Program-made: the position numbers and the translations under genes
Part shown: one piece after another, positions 51,471 through 59,222 of the stretch
Layout: every line of letters starts with the position of its first letter
Numbering within the stretch: position 1 is the first letter of the stretch
Assembly (NCBI RefSeq): GCF_007830635.1
Contig: NZ_VLLA01000011.1
Coordinates: 62,001 to 126,000 of the forward strand
Source: Bradyrhizobium huanghuaihaiense
GTDB taxonomy: Bacteria; Pseudomonadota; Alphaproteobacteria; Rhizobiales; Xanthobacteraceae
DNA length: 64,000 nt
Direction: 5' to 3'
Notes under the pieces: model-generated
Told to the model about the DNA's origin: nothing
What the model saw: only the letters and a program-made list of their open reading frames with translations
Databases searched by the model: none

Positions 51471-52688
51471 ATGCGCTGCACCTCGCAGCCCACCGGAACA
51501 CGGCAGACGATCGGGCTGGACCGCGTCCGCCGGATCGCGGCAGCGGTCGCCAAGATCCTTGCAGCCAAGACCTTTGCAGCCAAGACCTTTGCAGCCAAGA
51601 CCTTTGCAGCCGTGGCGGTGGTGCTGGTCGTGACGATGTCGGCGGTGACGCCCGTCCTCGCGCAAAGTCCGACACCCACTCCGACCCCGACGCCCACGCC
51701 GTCGCCGACCCCGGTCCCGATGCCCACCTCGACGAACTACGATCAGTCGGCCGGCAACAGCATGCTCAATTTCGGCTCGGGATTTCTGGAGCGGCTGGGC
51801 AACCAGGCTTCCGATGGTTTCAACCGGTCGTTCCGGACCAATCCCGGAGGCGGCGGCGCGTCCGCGACCACGGAAGATCCGCGCTACCGCACCTGGTTCG
51901 AGGGCTACGGCATCTCGGTCCGCACCGACGCCCAGGGCGACTTCGTCGGCGACAAGCGCAAGACCTTTGGCGGCGTCGCCGGCTTCGGCGCGCGCATCGC
52001 ACCCGGTGTCAACATCGGCTTCTCGATCGACCAGAGCCACACCGACATCGACGTGCCGCTCGCGCTGCAGTCGGCAACGCTCGATCTGACCCAGCTCGGC
52101 TTCAACGGCTCGGTCGACAAGGGCCCGTGGACCTGGGCCTTCGCGGTGGTTCATGGGGTCGGCAAGGTCCGTTCCAGCCGGGATACTGGATTTGGTTTCG
52201 CGACCGCCGGCTATCGCGCCGCCGTCGACGGCGCGCTGACCGAGGTCAGTTACTACTGGACCAAGGATCAGATGCGCATCGTGCCCAAGGGTGCGCTCGA
52301 ATATGTCCGCGCCACCAGCGCAGCGTTCCAGGAGGCCGGCGGGCTCGATCCGCTCAATGTGGGCTCGACGGCGCTCTCGCGCGCACGCGTGATGATCGGG
52401 GCGGAGGTCGGGCGCTATTTCATCTTCGACCAGAAGATCCTGGACCTGTCGGCGTACGGTAAGTTCGTCGACAATTTCTACCAGAACCTGGGATCGGTGC
52501 AGGTCAGCCTCGGGACCCAGAGCATCATTGTCCCCGGCATCGGCGAGAGCCGTTACGGCATGGATGCGGGCGGCTCGGCCTCGCTCAGCCTGACCAACAC
52601 CGCGCGGCTCTACATCAACTACGATGGCAAGTTCCGCAACGAGTTCACCTCGCACCAGGGCACGGTCGGATTCGAATATCGGTGGTGA
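51471..52688 (+). CDS. Autotransporter-type outer-membrane beta-barrel protein
   Basis: A 405-residue exported protein. A long signal sequence with a basic lead, four KxxAA repeats and the core VAVVLVVTMSAVTPVLAQ is followed by a Thr-Pro repeat linker (PTPTPTPTPTPSP). From about residue 115 to the end there is a barrel domain of alternating strands ending in FEYRW, an aromatic C-terminus as needed for BAM insertion. There is little or no passenger, so it looks like a stand-alone autotransporter barrel. ATG at 51471 is chosen. Confidence 0.82.
   Translation: MRCTSQPTGTRQTIGLDRVRRIAAAVAKILAAKTFAAKTFAAKTFAAVAVVLVVTMSAVTPVLAQSPTPTPTPTPTPSPTPVPMPTSTNYDQSAGNSMLNFGSGFLERLGNQASDGFNRSFRTNPGGGGASATTEDPRYRTWFEGYGISVRTDAQGDFVGDKRKTFGGVAGFGARIAPGVNIGFSIDQSHTDIDVPLALQSATLDLTQLGFNGSVDKGPWTWAFAVVHGVGKVRSSRDTGFGFATAGYRAAVDGALTEVSYYWTKDQMRIVPKGALEYVRATSAAFQEAGGLDPLNVGSTALSRARVMIGAEVGRYFIFDQKILDLSAYGKFVDNFYQNLGSVQVSLGTQSIIVPGIGESRYGMDAGGSASLSLTNTARLYINYDGKFRNEFTSHQGTVGFEYRW
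51552..51611 (+). repeat. Four tandem 15-bp repeats inside a signal-peptide region
   Basis: Three exact copies of AAGACCTTTGCAGCC follow one copy with two changes. Each unit encodes Lys-Thr-Phe-Ala-Ala (first: Lys-Ile-Leu-Ala-Ala), directly before the hydrophobic core of the signal peptide. Because the unit is five codons, copy-number changes would lengthen the signal sequence without shifting the frame. Confidence 0.9.
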
Positions 52689-52689
52689 T

Positions 52690-53700
52690 TTACGTCGGCG
52701 TTGCCGCGACGTAGCCGGTCAATCCAAATCCCTCGCGCGCGGCCGTCATCATCGGCACCAGCGCGTCCGGATGGATGAACTCGTCGCGGAAGCAGGGATA
52801 GGTCCTGGGATCGAAGATCTTCTTCAGCCAGTCGACCACGATTTTGTGGCGCTCGGAGGCGCGAAACTCCCTGTGATAGGTGAGCCAGAGATCGGCGTGG
52901 TGGCTGACGCCGAGATCGACCGCAACGAGCGGCGCGCCGAGCGCGATCGACACGGTCGGCAGGAAGCCGATGCCGGCGCCGCGCTCCACTGCATAGAGTA
53001 CGCCGACCGACGAATTGGTCTTGATGCCGACGATGCCCTCGAGCGATTTCAGCCCGAGCACGCGGGCGTAGGCGCCATCGTCGACCTGCGGCGCACTCTG
53101 CTTGATGATGCGATGGTCCTGCAGATCGGCTAGCGTTGCCGGCAGGCCGTACAGCTTCTCGTACTCCCTGGAGACGAAGGGATAGATGTGCAGGCGGCCG
53201 AGCTTGGCGACGATCAGATCGGGATTGGTCGGCGGCTCGAGCTGGATCGCGATATCGGATTCGAGCCGCGCGACGTCGGCCTGCTCCATCGCGCAGCGCA
53301 GGTCGACGGTGATCTTGCGATAGGTCTTCTGGAAATCGATCAGCCGCGGCAGGATCCAGAAATTGCCGGGACCTTCCGTCACCGCGACGCGCACGGTGCC
53401 TGTCGTATCGTTCGACGAGCGCGATGCGCGGCGGAAGACGTTGAAGGCATGACGCTCCATGTGCGCGACGTCGGCGATCATCGCGGTGCCTTCGTCGCTG
53501 AGCGTGAGCCCGCTCTGGTCGCGCAGGAACAGCTTGCAGCCGATGCTCTCTTCGAGCCGATCGATCCGGCGCATCAGCGTCGTGGAGGTGAGGCCGAGCT
53601 CCTCGGCGGCGTTGCGGAAACTTTTATATTTTGCGCACGCTAAAAACAGCTTCAAATCATCCCAGGACGCGCCCAGGGCTTCTTCACGGTGCTGCATCAT
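52690..53700 (-). CDS. LysR family transcriptional regulator
   Basis: A 336-residue activator-type regulator. The N-terminal helix-turn-helix is at residues 10-65 (LKLFLACAKYKSFRNAAEEL, then STTLMRRIDRLEESIG), followed by a substrate-binding-like domain (VRVAVTEGPGNFWILPRL near residue 105). Start at ATG 53700 has GGGGTG upstream; ATG 53730 and TTG 53745 would lengthen it. It stops 1 bp from the barrel gene stop and is divergent from the acetyltransferase-like cluster, its likely target. Confidence 0.93.
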   Translation of the reverse strand: MMQHREEALGASWDDLKLFLACAKYKSFRNAAEELGLTSTTLMRRIDRLEESIGCKLFLRDQSGLTLSDEGTAMIADVAHMERHAFNVFRRASRSSNDTTGTVRVAVTEGPGNFWILPRLIDFQKTYRKITVDLRCAMEQADVARLESDIAIQLEPPTNPDLIVAKLGRLHIYPFVSREYEKLYGLPATLADLQDHRIIKQSAPQVDDGAYARVLGLKSLEGIVGIKTNSSVGVLYAVERGAGIGFLPTVSIALGAPLVAVDLGVSHHADLWLTYHREFRASERHKIVVDWLKKIFDPRTYPCFRDEFIHPDALVPMMTAAREGFGLTGYVAATPT

Positions 53701-53804
53701 CGCAGCACCCCGGTGCAATAACTGCTGCATACTCCTGATCCCCAACCGCTAAGCTCGTCGTAGCGGGGCATGAAAGCCGCGAACGATAGAGGGACGATCC
53801 GGGT

Positions 53805-54416
53805 ATGGAAAGAGGCTCGTTTGCCGCAAGGCATGATTTCGACGCGTTGCCGCTCAGTCCGGAGGTCGACGTCCGCTGCGCGCAATTTTCCGAAATTGCG
53901 ATGCTTTCGGAGATGGCGCACCGGCTGGTGCCGGGCGTGCAGATCGGGACGGCGGAGCTTGCGAAATATTACACGTTCGATCCCCAGAGCATCCTGACAT
54001 TCAGCCGGAAGGGCCGTCTGCTCGGCGGCATGGCCTTCCTGTTTCTCAACGACCGCGGACACGATGCGTTGCTGCTCGACGAGATCTGCCTCACCGCGCC
54101 CGAGACGCACTATCTCGCTTCCGCGCGGGAAGACGTTGCTGCGATCTATATCTGGGCGATCGCCGCGACGGGGCGCGGCATCGCGGGTCTCGGCAAGGCC
54201 GCGGCTCATCTGCGACAGGTAAGATTTCGCAGCGCGGATTGCTATGCGCAGCCGTCAACCGTGGCCGGACGCGACATCATGAAAGCGACCGGATTCGAGC
54301 CGGTCCCGAGCTTCCAACCCGACCTGTGGTGCTACGAACGCCCCTGGCATCGGCAGCCGATGCACATGCCGGGCGCGATCGTCCAAGCAAGGAGTTTTGC
54401 AGATGCACGGCACTAG
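53805..54416 (+). CDS. Divergent acetyltransferase-like protein of unknown function
   Basis: A 203-residue soluble protein without a confident family. The middle (SRKGRLLGGMAFLFLNDRGH near residue 66, then ALLLDEICLTAPETHYLA) and the end (ATGFEPVPSFQPD near residue 163) have the strand and loop order of a GNAT fold, with GLGKAAAHL where the acetyl-CoA loop would be. A catalytic role is unclear. It overlaps the next gene by 14 bp, so the two are coupled, and starts about 104 bp from the divergent LysR gene. Confidence 0.75.
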   Translation: MERGSFAARHDFDALPLSPEVDVRCAQFSEIAMLSEMAHRLVPGVQIGTAELAKYYTFDPQSILTFSRKGRLLGGMAFLFLNDRGHDALLLDEICLTAPETHYLASAREDVAAIYIWAIAATGRGIAGLGKAAAHLRQVRFRSADCYAQPSTVAGRDIMKATGFEPVPSFQPDLWCYERPWHRQPMHMPGAIVQARSFADARH

Positions 54417-55023
54417 GATTCCTCTCGCCAAGCCCGACTCTCGCGCCATTACCATCCGCCTCGCGCGCGATCCCAGCGATCTCATGCTGGTCACCGCCAT
54501 CCGCTCGGCGGTCTATCTTGCCGAGCAGGATTGTCCGTTCGAGGAGGAGTTCGACGGCAACGACATGGTCGCGGCGCATTTCATCGGCTATGTCGGCAAC
54601 GAGCCCGCAGGTTGCCTGCGGGTGCGCTTCTTCGGCGATTTCGCCAAGGTCGAGCGGCTCGCGGTGCGGCACCAATACCGACGCTCGCGCGTCTCGTTCA
54701 AGCTGGTGCAGGCGAGCGTCGACTATGTGAAGCGCAAGGGCTTTCGCAAGATCTACGGCCAGGCGCAGGATCGGCTGGTCGATTTCTGGGCCCATTTCGG
54801 AGCCAAGCCGCTCGGCCACAACCGCAAGATCACCTTCTCGGATTTCTCCTACACGGAGATGCTGCTCGAGATCGAGCCCGGGCCGGACGCCATCACGCTG
54901 GACAGCGATCCTTACGTGATTATCCGTCCCGAGGGCGATTGGGACCGTCCGGGCGTGCTCGACGCCTCGGCGGGGCGGGCAGTGACCTCGCCGCTGCGAG
55001 ACCTCGCACTCGCCGATCGCTGA
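54403..55023 (+). CDS. GNAT family acyl/acetyltransferase
   Basis: A 206-residue GNAT protein. LVTAIRSAVYLAEQDCPFEE near residue 25 and HFIGYVGNEPAGCLRVRFFG near residue 56 are the N-terminal half; KVERLAVRHQYRRSRVSFKL near residue 82 is motif A, but the usual Gly-rich RGxGxG is RRSRVS here. HFGAKPLGHNR near residue 125 ends the fold, and a 60-residue extension follows. ATG at 54403 has AAGGAG nine bases upstream. Acyl donor and acceptor are unknown. Confidence 0.85.
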   Translation: MHGTRIPLAKPDSRAITIRLARDPSDLMLVTAIRSAVYLAEQDCPFEEEFDGNDMVAAHFIGYVGNEPAGCLRVRFFGDFAKVERLAVRHQYRRSRVSFKLVQASVDYVKRKGFRKIYGQAQDRLVDFWAHFGAKPLGHNRKITFSDFSYTEMLLEIEPGPDAITLDSDPYVIIRPEGDWDRPGVLDASAGRAVTSPLRDLALADR

Positions 55024-55048
55024 AACTGGTGCAGCCAAACGCAAGACA

Positions 55049-55612
55049 ATGCTGGCCTCCATCACCGACGACCCGCCGATCCTGGTCTGTGCGGATCTCC
55101 AGGTCGAATATCTGACCCCCGGGCGGCGCCACGTCATCCTCGACGGCGAGGCGGCCACCATGCGCTGCCTGGAACTCGTGGCGCTATGGCGCGACAAGCT
55201 CTGGCCCGTGATGCATCTGAAGCGCATCGCCCAGGCCGCCTGGTTCAATCCGGCATCGAGGCTGACCGATTGGATCGCCGAGGCGAAGCCGCGGCCGGGC
55301 GAGATGACGTTCGAGCATCCGCTGCCCTCGGGCTACAGCTCGTCGCGGTTTGTGGACTACATGTCCAATATCCGCAATGCCCGCTGCGTGCTGGTCGGCT
55401 TCTCGCTGGACGAAACCATCCTGGCCACCGCTGTCGACGGGTTTCACCGCAGCCATCGCTACCAGGTGGTAGCCGACGCCGTGGCCTGCCGGCAGCCGGG
55501 CATGGGCGATGCCGCCGCCTATAAGCAGGCGGTGGTGAATGTTGTCGGAAATTTTGCTACAATCCAGTCCAGCGCCGAACTGATCAAAACCAGCGGCGCC
55601 GTTGCGGTGTAG
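55049..55612 (+). CDS. Isochorismatase-fold protein with altered active site
   Basis: A 187-residue protein of the isochorismatase-like (cysteine hydrolase) superfamily. VCADLQVEYLTPG near residue 11 gives the first catalytic Asp, and CVLVGFSLDETILATAVDGF near residue 111 aligns with the nucleophile block, but Thr stands where the Cys should be. The middle Lys (usually in a KxxYSAF-type loop) also seems replaced (FEHPLPSGYSSSRF). It may be a non-hydrolytic member or have another chemistry. It follows the GNAT gene by 25 bp. Confidence 0.8.
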   Translation: MLASITDDPPILVCADLQVEYLTPGRRHVILDGEAATMRCLELVALWRDKLWPVMHLKRIAQAAWFNPASRLTDWIAEAKPRPGEMTFEHPLPSGYSSSRFVDYMSNIRNARCVLVGFSLDETILATAVDGFHRSHRYQVVADAVACRQPGMGDAAAYKQAVVNVVGNFATIQSSAELIKTSGAVAV

Positions 55613-55642
55613 GCGGCCGCGGTCGGCGGGTGGGGTGGGACA

Positions 55643-55813
55643 TTGTCACGGGGAGAAGAGCTCAAGGAGCTGGCGAGCGAGCTGTCGCGCGCAGCCGAGA
55701 GGGCGCGCCGCATCGGCTTGCCCACGACGGTCTATCTGCTTTCGATGGCGATCGTCGAGGTGAGGGAGGCCGCCGTCGCGGCCGACGAGGGCGATGACGA
55801 CAGCGCGGCCTGA
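55643..55813 (+). CDS. 56-residue helical protein
   Basis: A short ORF with a TTG start at 55643, preceded by GGGGTGGGA. The protein reads (M)SRGEELKELASELSRAAERA, then RRIGLPTTVYLLSMAIVEVR and an acidic end. Two amphipathic helices around a conserved-looking GLPTTVYLLSMA core make it look real, and I have the impression of a conserved Bradyrhizobium small protein. It is 30 bp behind the isochorismatase-like gene and may belong to that unit. Confidence 0.65.
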   Translation: MSRGEELKELASELSRAAERARRIGLPTTVYLLSMAIVEVREAAVAADEGDDDSAA

Positions 55814-56014
55814 GAACTGCCAAGTCTGAGCTACAAGTCTGCAAGCCACAAGTCTGCAAGCTACCCGTGTGCGGCTTTCTGCAACGCTGCTGAGCGCTTG
55901 CTGCCGACGAATTGGCGTTGCAAGTTTTCCCTCGTCGCAATAGCCAAGTCATTCGATCATCACGTGACGAAGCTGGCCGCGCCCGGCGACGCGACTATTC
56001 GAAGGATTTCGCAA

Positions 56015-57397
56015 ATGTCCATGCTGCCCAATTCGCAAGAGGCCCGGGATGTAGCCTACCAGCTCCATCCCTACACCAACGCGCGCACCCATCAGCAGGC
56101 CGGTCCCCTGGTGATCGAACGCGGCGAGGGGCCTTACGTGTTCGACGCGGCGGGCAGGCGCTATTTCGAGGCGATGGCGGGCCTGTGGAGCGTCGGGCTC
56201 GGCTTCAATGAGAAGCGTCTGGTCGAGGCGGCGCACAAGCAGATGCAGGCGCTGCCGTTCTATCACACGTTCTCCGCCAAATCGCACGGACCCTCGATCG
56301 ATCTCGCCGAGAAGCTGGTCGCGCTCGCGCCTGTGCCGATGAGCAAGGTGTTCTTCACCAATTCCGGCTCGGAAGCCAACGACACCGTGCTGAAGCTGAT
56401 CGCCTATCGTTCCAACGCGCTCGGCCAGCCCCAGCGCAAGAAGATCATCAGCCGCCTGCGCGCCTATCACGGCGTCACCATCGCGTCCGCCAGCCTCACC
56501 GGTCTTCCGAACAACCACCGCTCGTTCGACCTGCCGCTGCCGAACATCCTGCACACGGGCTCGCCGCATTTCTACAAGGACGGCGCCCCCGGCGAGAGCG
56601 AGGAAGCGTTCGCCACGCGCCGGGCCGAGGAGCTCGATGCGCTGATCCAGAAGGAGGGCCCGGATACGATCGCGGCCTTCTTCGGCGAGCCGGTGATGGG
56701 GGCGGGCGGCGTCATCGTGCCGCCGGCGACCTATTGGGACAAGATCCAGGCGGTCCTGAAGAAGTACGACATTCTGCTGGTCGCCGACGAGGTGATCTGC
56801 GGCTTCGGCCGCACCGGCAAGATGTTCGGCTGCGAGACCTATGGCATCAAGCCCGACGCAATTGTGGTCTCCAAGCAGATCACCTCGAGCTATTTCCCGC
56901 TGTCGGCGATCATGATGAACGACCGCATGTTCGAGCCGATCGCGGACGAGAGCAACAAGATCGGCGTGCTCGGCCACGGTTTCACCGCGGGCGGCCATCC
57001 GGTCGGCTCGGCGATCGCGCTCGAGAACCTCAAGATCATCGAGGAGCGCGGCCTGGTCGCGCATGCCGCCGAGCTCGGCGGCTACATGCAGGGCAAGCTG
57101 CGTGAGCTCACCAGCCACCCGCTGGTCGGCGAGGTCCGCGGCGTCGGCATGATCGCAGCGCTCGAGCTCGTGCTCGACAAGAGCCGCAAGACCGCGGCGG
57201 CAACGCCCGGCGCGGTCGGCGGCATCGCCAGCCGCATGCTGCAGGAACGCGGCGTGATCTCCCGGAACATGCTGGATGCCATCGCCATCTGTCCGCCGCT
57301 GATCACGACCAAGGCGCAAATCGACGATCTGGTCGCCGCGATCGCGGGCGTGCTGAATGACATGAAGGGCGAAGTGGCGAAGCTGACGCCGGCGTAG
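56015..57397 (+). CDS. Class III PLP-dependent aminotransferase
   Basis: A 460-residue omega-type aminotransferase. FFTNSGSEANDTVLKL near residue 110, AYHGVTIASASLTG near residue 150, LLVADEVICGFGRTGKMFG near residue 253 (PLP Asp) and IVVSKQITSSYFPLSA near residue 285 (PLP Lys) are intact. The family includes enzymes that use putrescine, beta-alanine or taurine with pyruvate; the choice cannot be made here. ATG at 56015 has AAGGA nine bases upstream. It lies 201 bp from the preceding small gene, likely with its own promoter. Confidence 0.93.
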   Translation: MSMLPNSQEARDVAYQLHPYTNARTHQQAGPLVIERGEGPYVFDAAGRRYFEAMAGLWSVGLGFNEKRLVEAAHKQMQALPFYHTFSAKSHGPSIDLAEKLVALAPVPMSKVFFTNSGSEANDTVLKLIAYRSNALGQPQRKKIISRLRAYHGVTIASASLTGLPNNHRSFDLPLPNILHTGSPHFYKDGAPGESEEAFATRRAEELDALIQKEGPDTIAAFFGEPVMGAGGVIVPPATYWDKIQAVLKKYDILLVADEVICGFGRTGKMFGCETYGIKPDAIVVSKQITSSYFPLSAIMMNDRMFEPIADESNKIGVLGHGFTAGGHPVGSAIALENLKIIEERGLVAHAAELGGYMQGKLRELTSHPLVGEVRGVGMIAALELVLDKSRKTAAATPGAVGGIASRMLQERGVISRNMLDAIAICPPLITTKAQIDDLVAAIAGVLNDMKGEVAKLTPA

Positions 57398-57444
57398 GGC
57401 TGATCTCGTCAGCTTTGGACGAAGCGATACGCCATAAATTCGGT

Positions 57445-57581
57445 GTCGTCCCGGCGAAGGCCGGGACCCATACCGCGTGATCTATCGAGGTCGGGTAGTC
57501 GTCGTACCGATGAACAAGTAACCCCCAGTCTTCGCCAAACCACTCCCTGTGGTTATGGGTCCCGGCCTGCGCCGGGACGAC
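57445..57581. repeat. Palindromic intergenic element, GTCGTCCCGGC family
   Basis: The element begins GTCGTCCCGGCGAAGGCCGG, running on to GACCCATA, and ends with TATGGGTCCCGGCCTGCGCC then GGGACGAC; the two ends pair as an imperfect stem of about 27 bp. It fills the gap between the convergent aminotransferase and RNase D genes. Type recognised as dispersed in Bradyrhizobium. Confidence 0.75.
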
Positions 57582-57600
57582 GTTGGGGAGGGGTTACGGC

Positions 57601-58749
57601 CTACGCCCGCTGCACCCCGATCACGCGGCCCTTCTCGATCGCCAGCGCGAGCTCGCCGCGCTTGAGCTTCAAGGCGGCCTCGCCGAACAGCTCGCGGCGC
57701 CAGCCGCGCAAGGCGGGCACATCGGCTTCGTCACTGGCCGCGATCTCTTCGAGGTCGTCGACCGTCGCGATCACCTTGCTCGCCACGGCATGGCGCTCGG
57801 CGGTCATGCGCAGCAAGACCTTCAACAGCTCGACGATGGCCGCGCCGTTGGAATTGTTGCGCGGCTTCTCCAGCTTCGGCAGCGTCGCGAAATCCCGCGC
57901 CAGCCCGCGCTCGACCGCGGCGACGATGTCCGAACCCCATTTGGATTTCTCGAACCCCTTCGGCACCGAGCGCAGATGGGCGAGCTTCTCCAGCGTGTTC
58001 GGCGCGTGGGTTGCGATGTCGGTGATCGCCTCGTCGCGCAGCACGCGGCCGCGCGGTACGTCACGGCTCTGTGCCTCCTGCTCGCGCCAGGCGGCGACCT
58101 CCATCAGGACGGCGAGGTCCTTCGGCTTGCGCACGCGCGTCTTCAGCCGCTCCCAGGCGCGCTCGGGGTGGAAGTCGTAGGTCCTGGGCGAGGTCAGGAT
58201 CTCCATCTCGATCGAGACCCATTCGCTGCGGCGACGCTTCTTCAGGTCGGCATCGAGCGCGGCGAAGACGTCGCGCAAGTGCGTGACGTCGGAGACCGCG
58301 TAGTGCATCTGCTCCTTGGTCAGCGGCCGGCGCGACCAGTCGGTGAATCGGTGGGTCTTGTCCGGGCGGTGGCCGGTGACCTTCTCGACCAGCTGGTCAT
58401 AGGCGATGCTGTCGCCGTAGCCGAGCACCATCGCGGCGACCTGGGTGTCGAACACCGGATGCGGGATGATGTTGGCCTGATGCCAGATGATCTCGATGTC
58501 CTGCCGGGCGGCGTGGAAGACCTTCAGCACGCCCTCATTGGCCATCAGCTCGAAGAACGGCTTGAGGTCGATGCCGGGGGCGAGGGCGTCAATGACAACA
58601 GCTTCCTCGGCGCTGGCCATCTGCACCACGCATAGCAGCGGGTAATAGGTGGTTTCGCGCAGGAACTCGGTATCGACGGTAATGACGGGGTGCTTGGCCA
58701 GCCGGCTGCAGGCAGCCGCGAGGTCAGCGGTGGTGGTAATCAAATCCAT
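57601..58749 (-). CDS. rnd: Ribonuclease D
   Basis: A 382-residue 3' exonuclease that trims tRNA and other structured RNAs. The DEDDy sites are VITVDTEFLRETTYY near residue 20, FHAARQDIEIIWHQ near residue 78 and AVSDVTHLRDVF near residue 150. HRDC-type helical domains follow to the C-terminus. Start MDLITTTADL at 58749. Complete. Confidence 0.95.
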   Translation of the reverse strand: MDLITTTADLAAACSRLAKHPVITVDTEFLRETTYYPLLCVVQMASAEEAVVIDALAPGIDLKPFFELMANEGVLKVFHAARQDIEIIWHQANIIPHPVFDTQVAAMVLGYGDSIAYDQLVEKVTGHRPDKTHRFTDWSRRPLTKEQMHYAVSDVTHLRDVFAALDADLKKRRRSEWVSIEMEILTSPRTYDFHPERAWERLKTRVRKPKDLAVLMEVAAWREQEAQSRDVPRGRVLRDEAITDIATHAPNTLEKLAHLRSVPKGFEKSKWGSDIVAAVERGLARDFATLPKLEKPRNNSNGAAIVELLKVLLRMTAERHAVASKVIATVDDLEEIAASDEADVPALRGWRRELFGEAALKLKRGELALAIEKGRVIGVQRA

Positions 58750-58865
58750 GAACGGCCCATGACACTTGACATCAGCCGTTCTGCCGAAAGTGCTGTGATG
58801 TCAAGGGCCTTGGAGTGAATTCGAGCCTTGCATCGGGCCGGAATCGCCTCTTTCCGACGAAATTC

Positions 58866-58976
58866 CTATTCGTAGCGGATCCGGTGCGAGGATTTGCGGG
58901 CGCAGGGCAGTGCCACCACGACCACGCACATGGCAACCAGGGCCAGTCCCAGGAACTCGAAAACCAACAGATCCAC
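58866..58976 (-). CDS. 36-residue single-pass membrane protein
   Basis: A short ORF with GTG start at 58976, preceded by GGAGATTTCGCC, a good ribosome site. It reads (M)DLLVFEFLGLALVAMCVVV, continues hydrophobic through VALPCA and ends with the basic RKSSHRIRYE. One membrane helix with positive residues after it predicts the C-terminus inside. No family recognised. It lies upstream of rnd on the same strand, 116 bp away. Confidence 0.55.
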   Translation of the reverse strand: MDLLVFEFLGLALVAMCVVVVALPCARKSSHRIRYE

Positions 58977-59098
58977 GGCGAAATCTCCAGAAACATTGAT
59001 AGATTTGTCGGGGGTGCGTTGAGGGTCTGTTAATTGCGATGGTTACCGCCGGCAGGGCGGGCCGGATGGTGGACGGGAAGTTAATGGAGGACGCGGTG

Positions 59099-59215
59099 CG
59101 TAGGGTGGATTAGCCGAAGGCGTAATCCACCACTGTTCATATCCGAGGACGCCGAAGAGGTGGATTACGCCCGCGGACTGCGCTTTCGCGCAGCCGCAGG
59201 CTAATCCACCCTACG
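59099..59215. repeat. Palindromic intergenic element, CGTAGGGTGG family, second copy
   Basis: Ends CGTAGGGTGGATTAGC and GCTAATCCACCCTACG are exact reverse complements; inner GGCGTAATCCACC pairs with GGTGGATTACGCC. It shares the CGTAGGGTGG end with the element at 2483-2573. It starts 8 bp after the stop of the leftward ugpB gene and so could terminate that operon. Confidence 0.85.
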
Positions 59216-59222
59216 AAGCCCC

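Noticed and set aside
51552..51611. Possible CRISPR-like or satellite array
   Set aside because: The four 15-bp units are contiguous with no spacers and are translated as part of a signal peptide.
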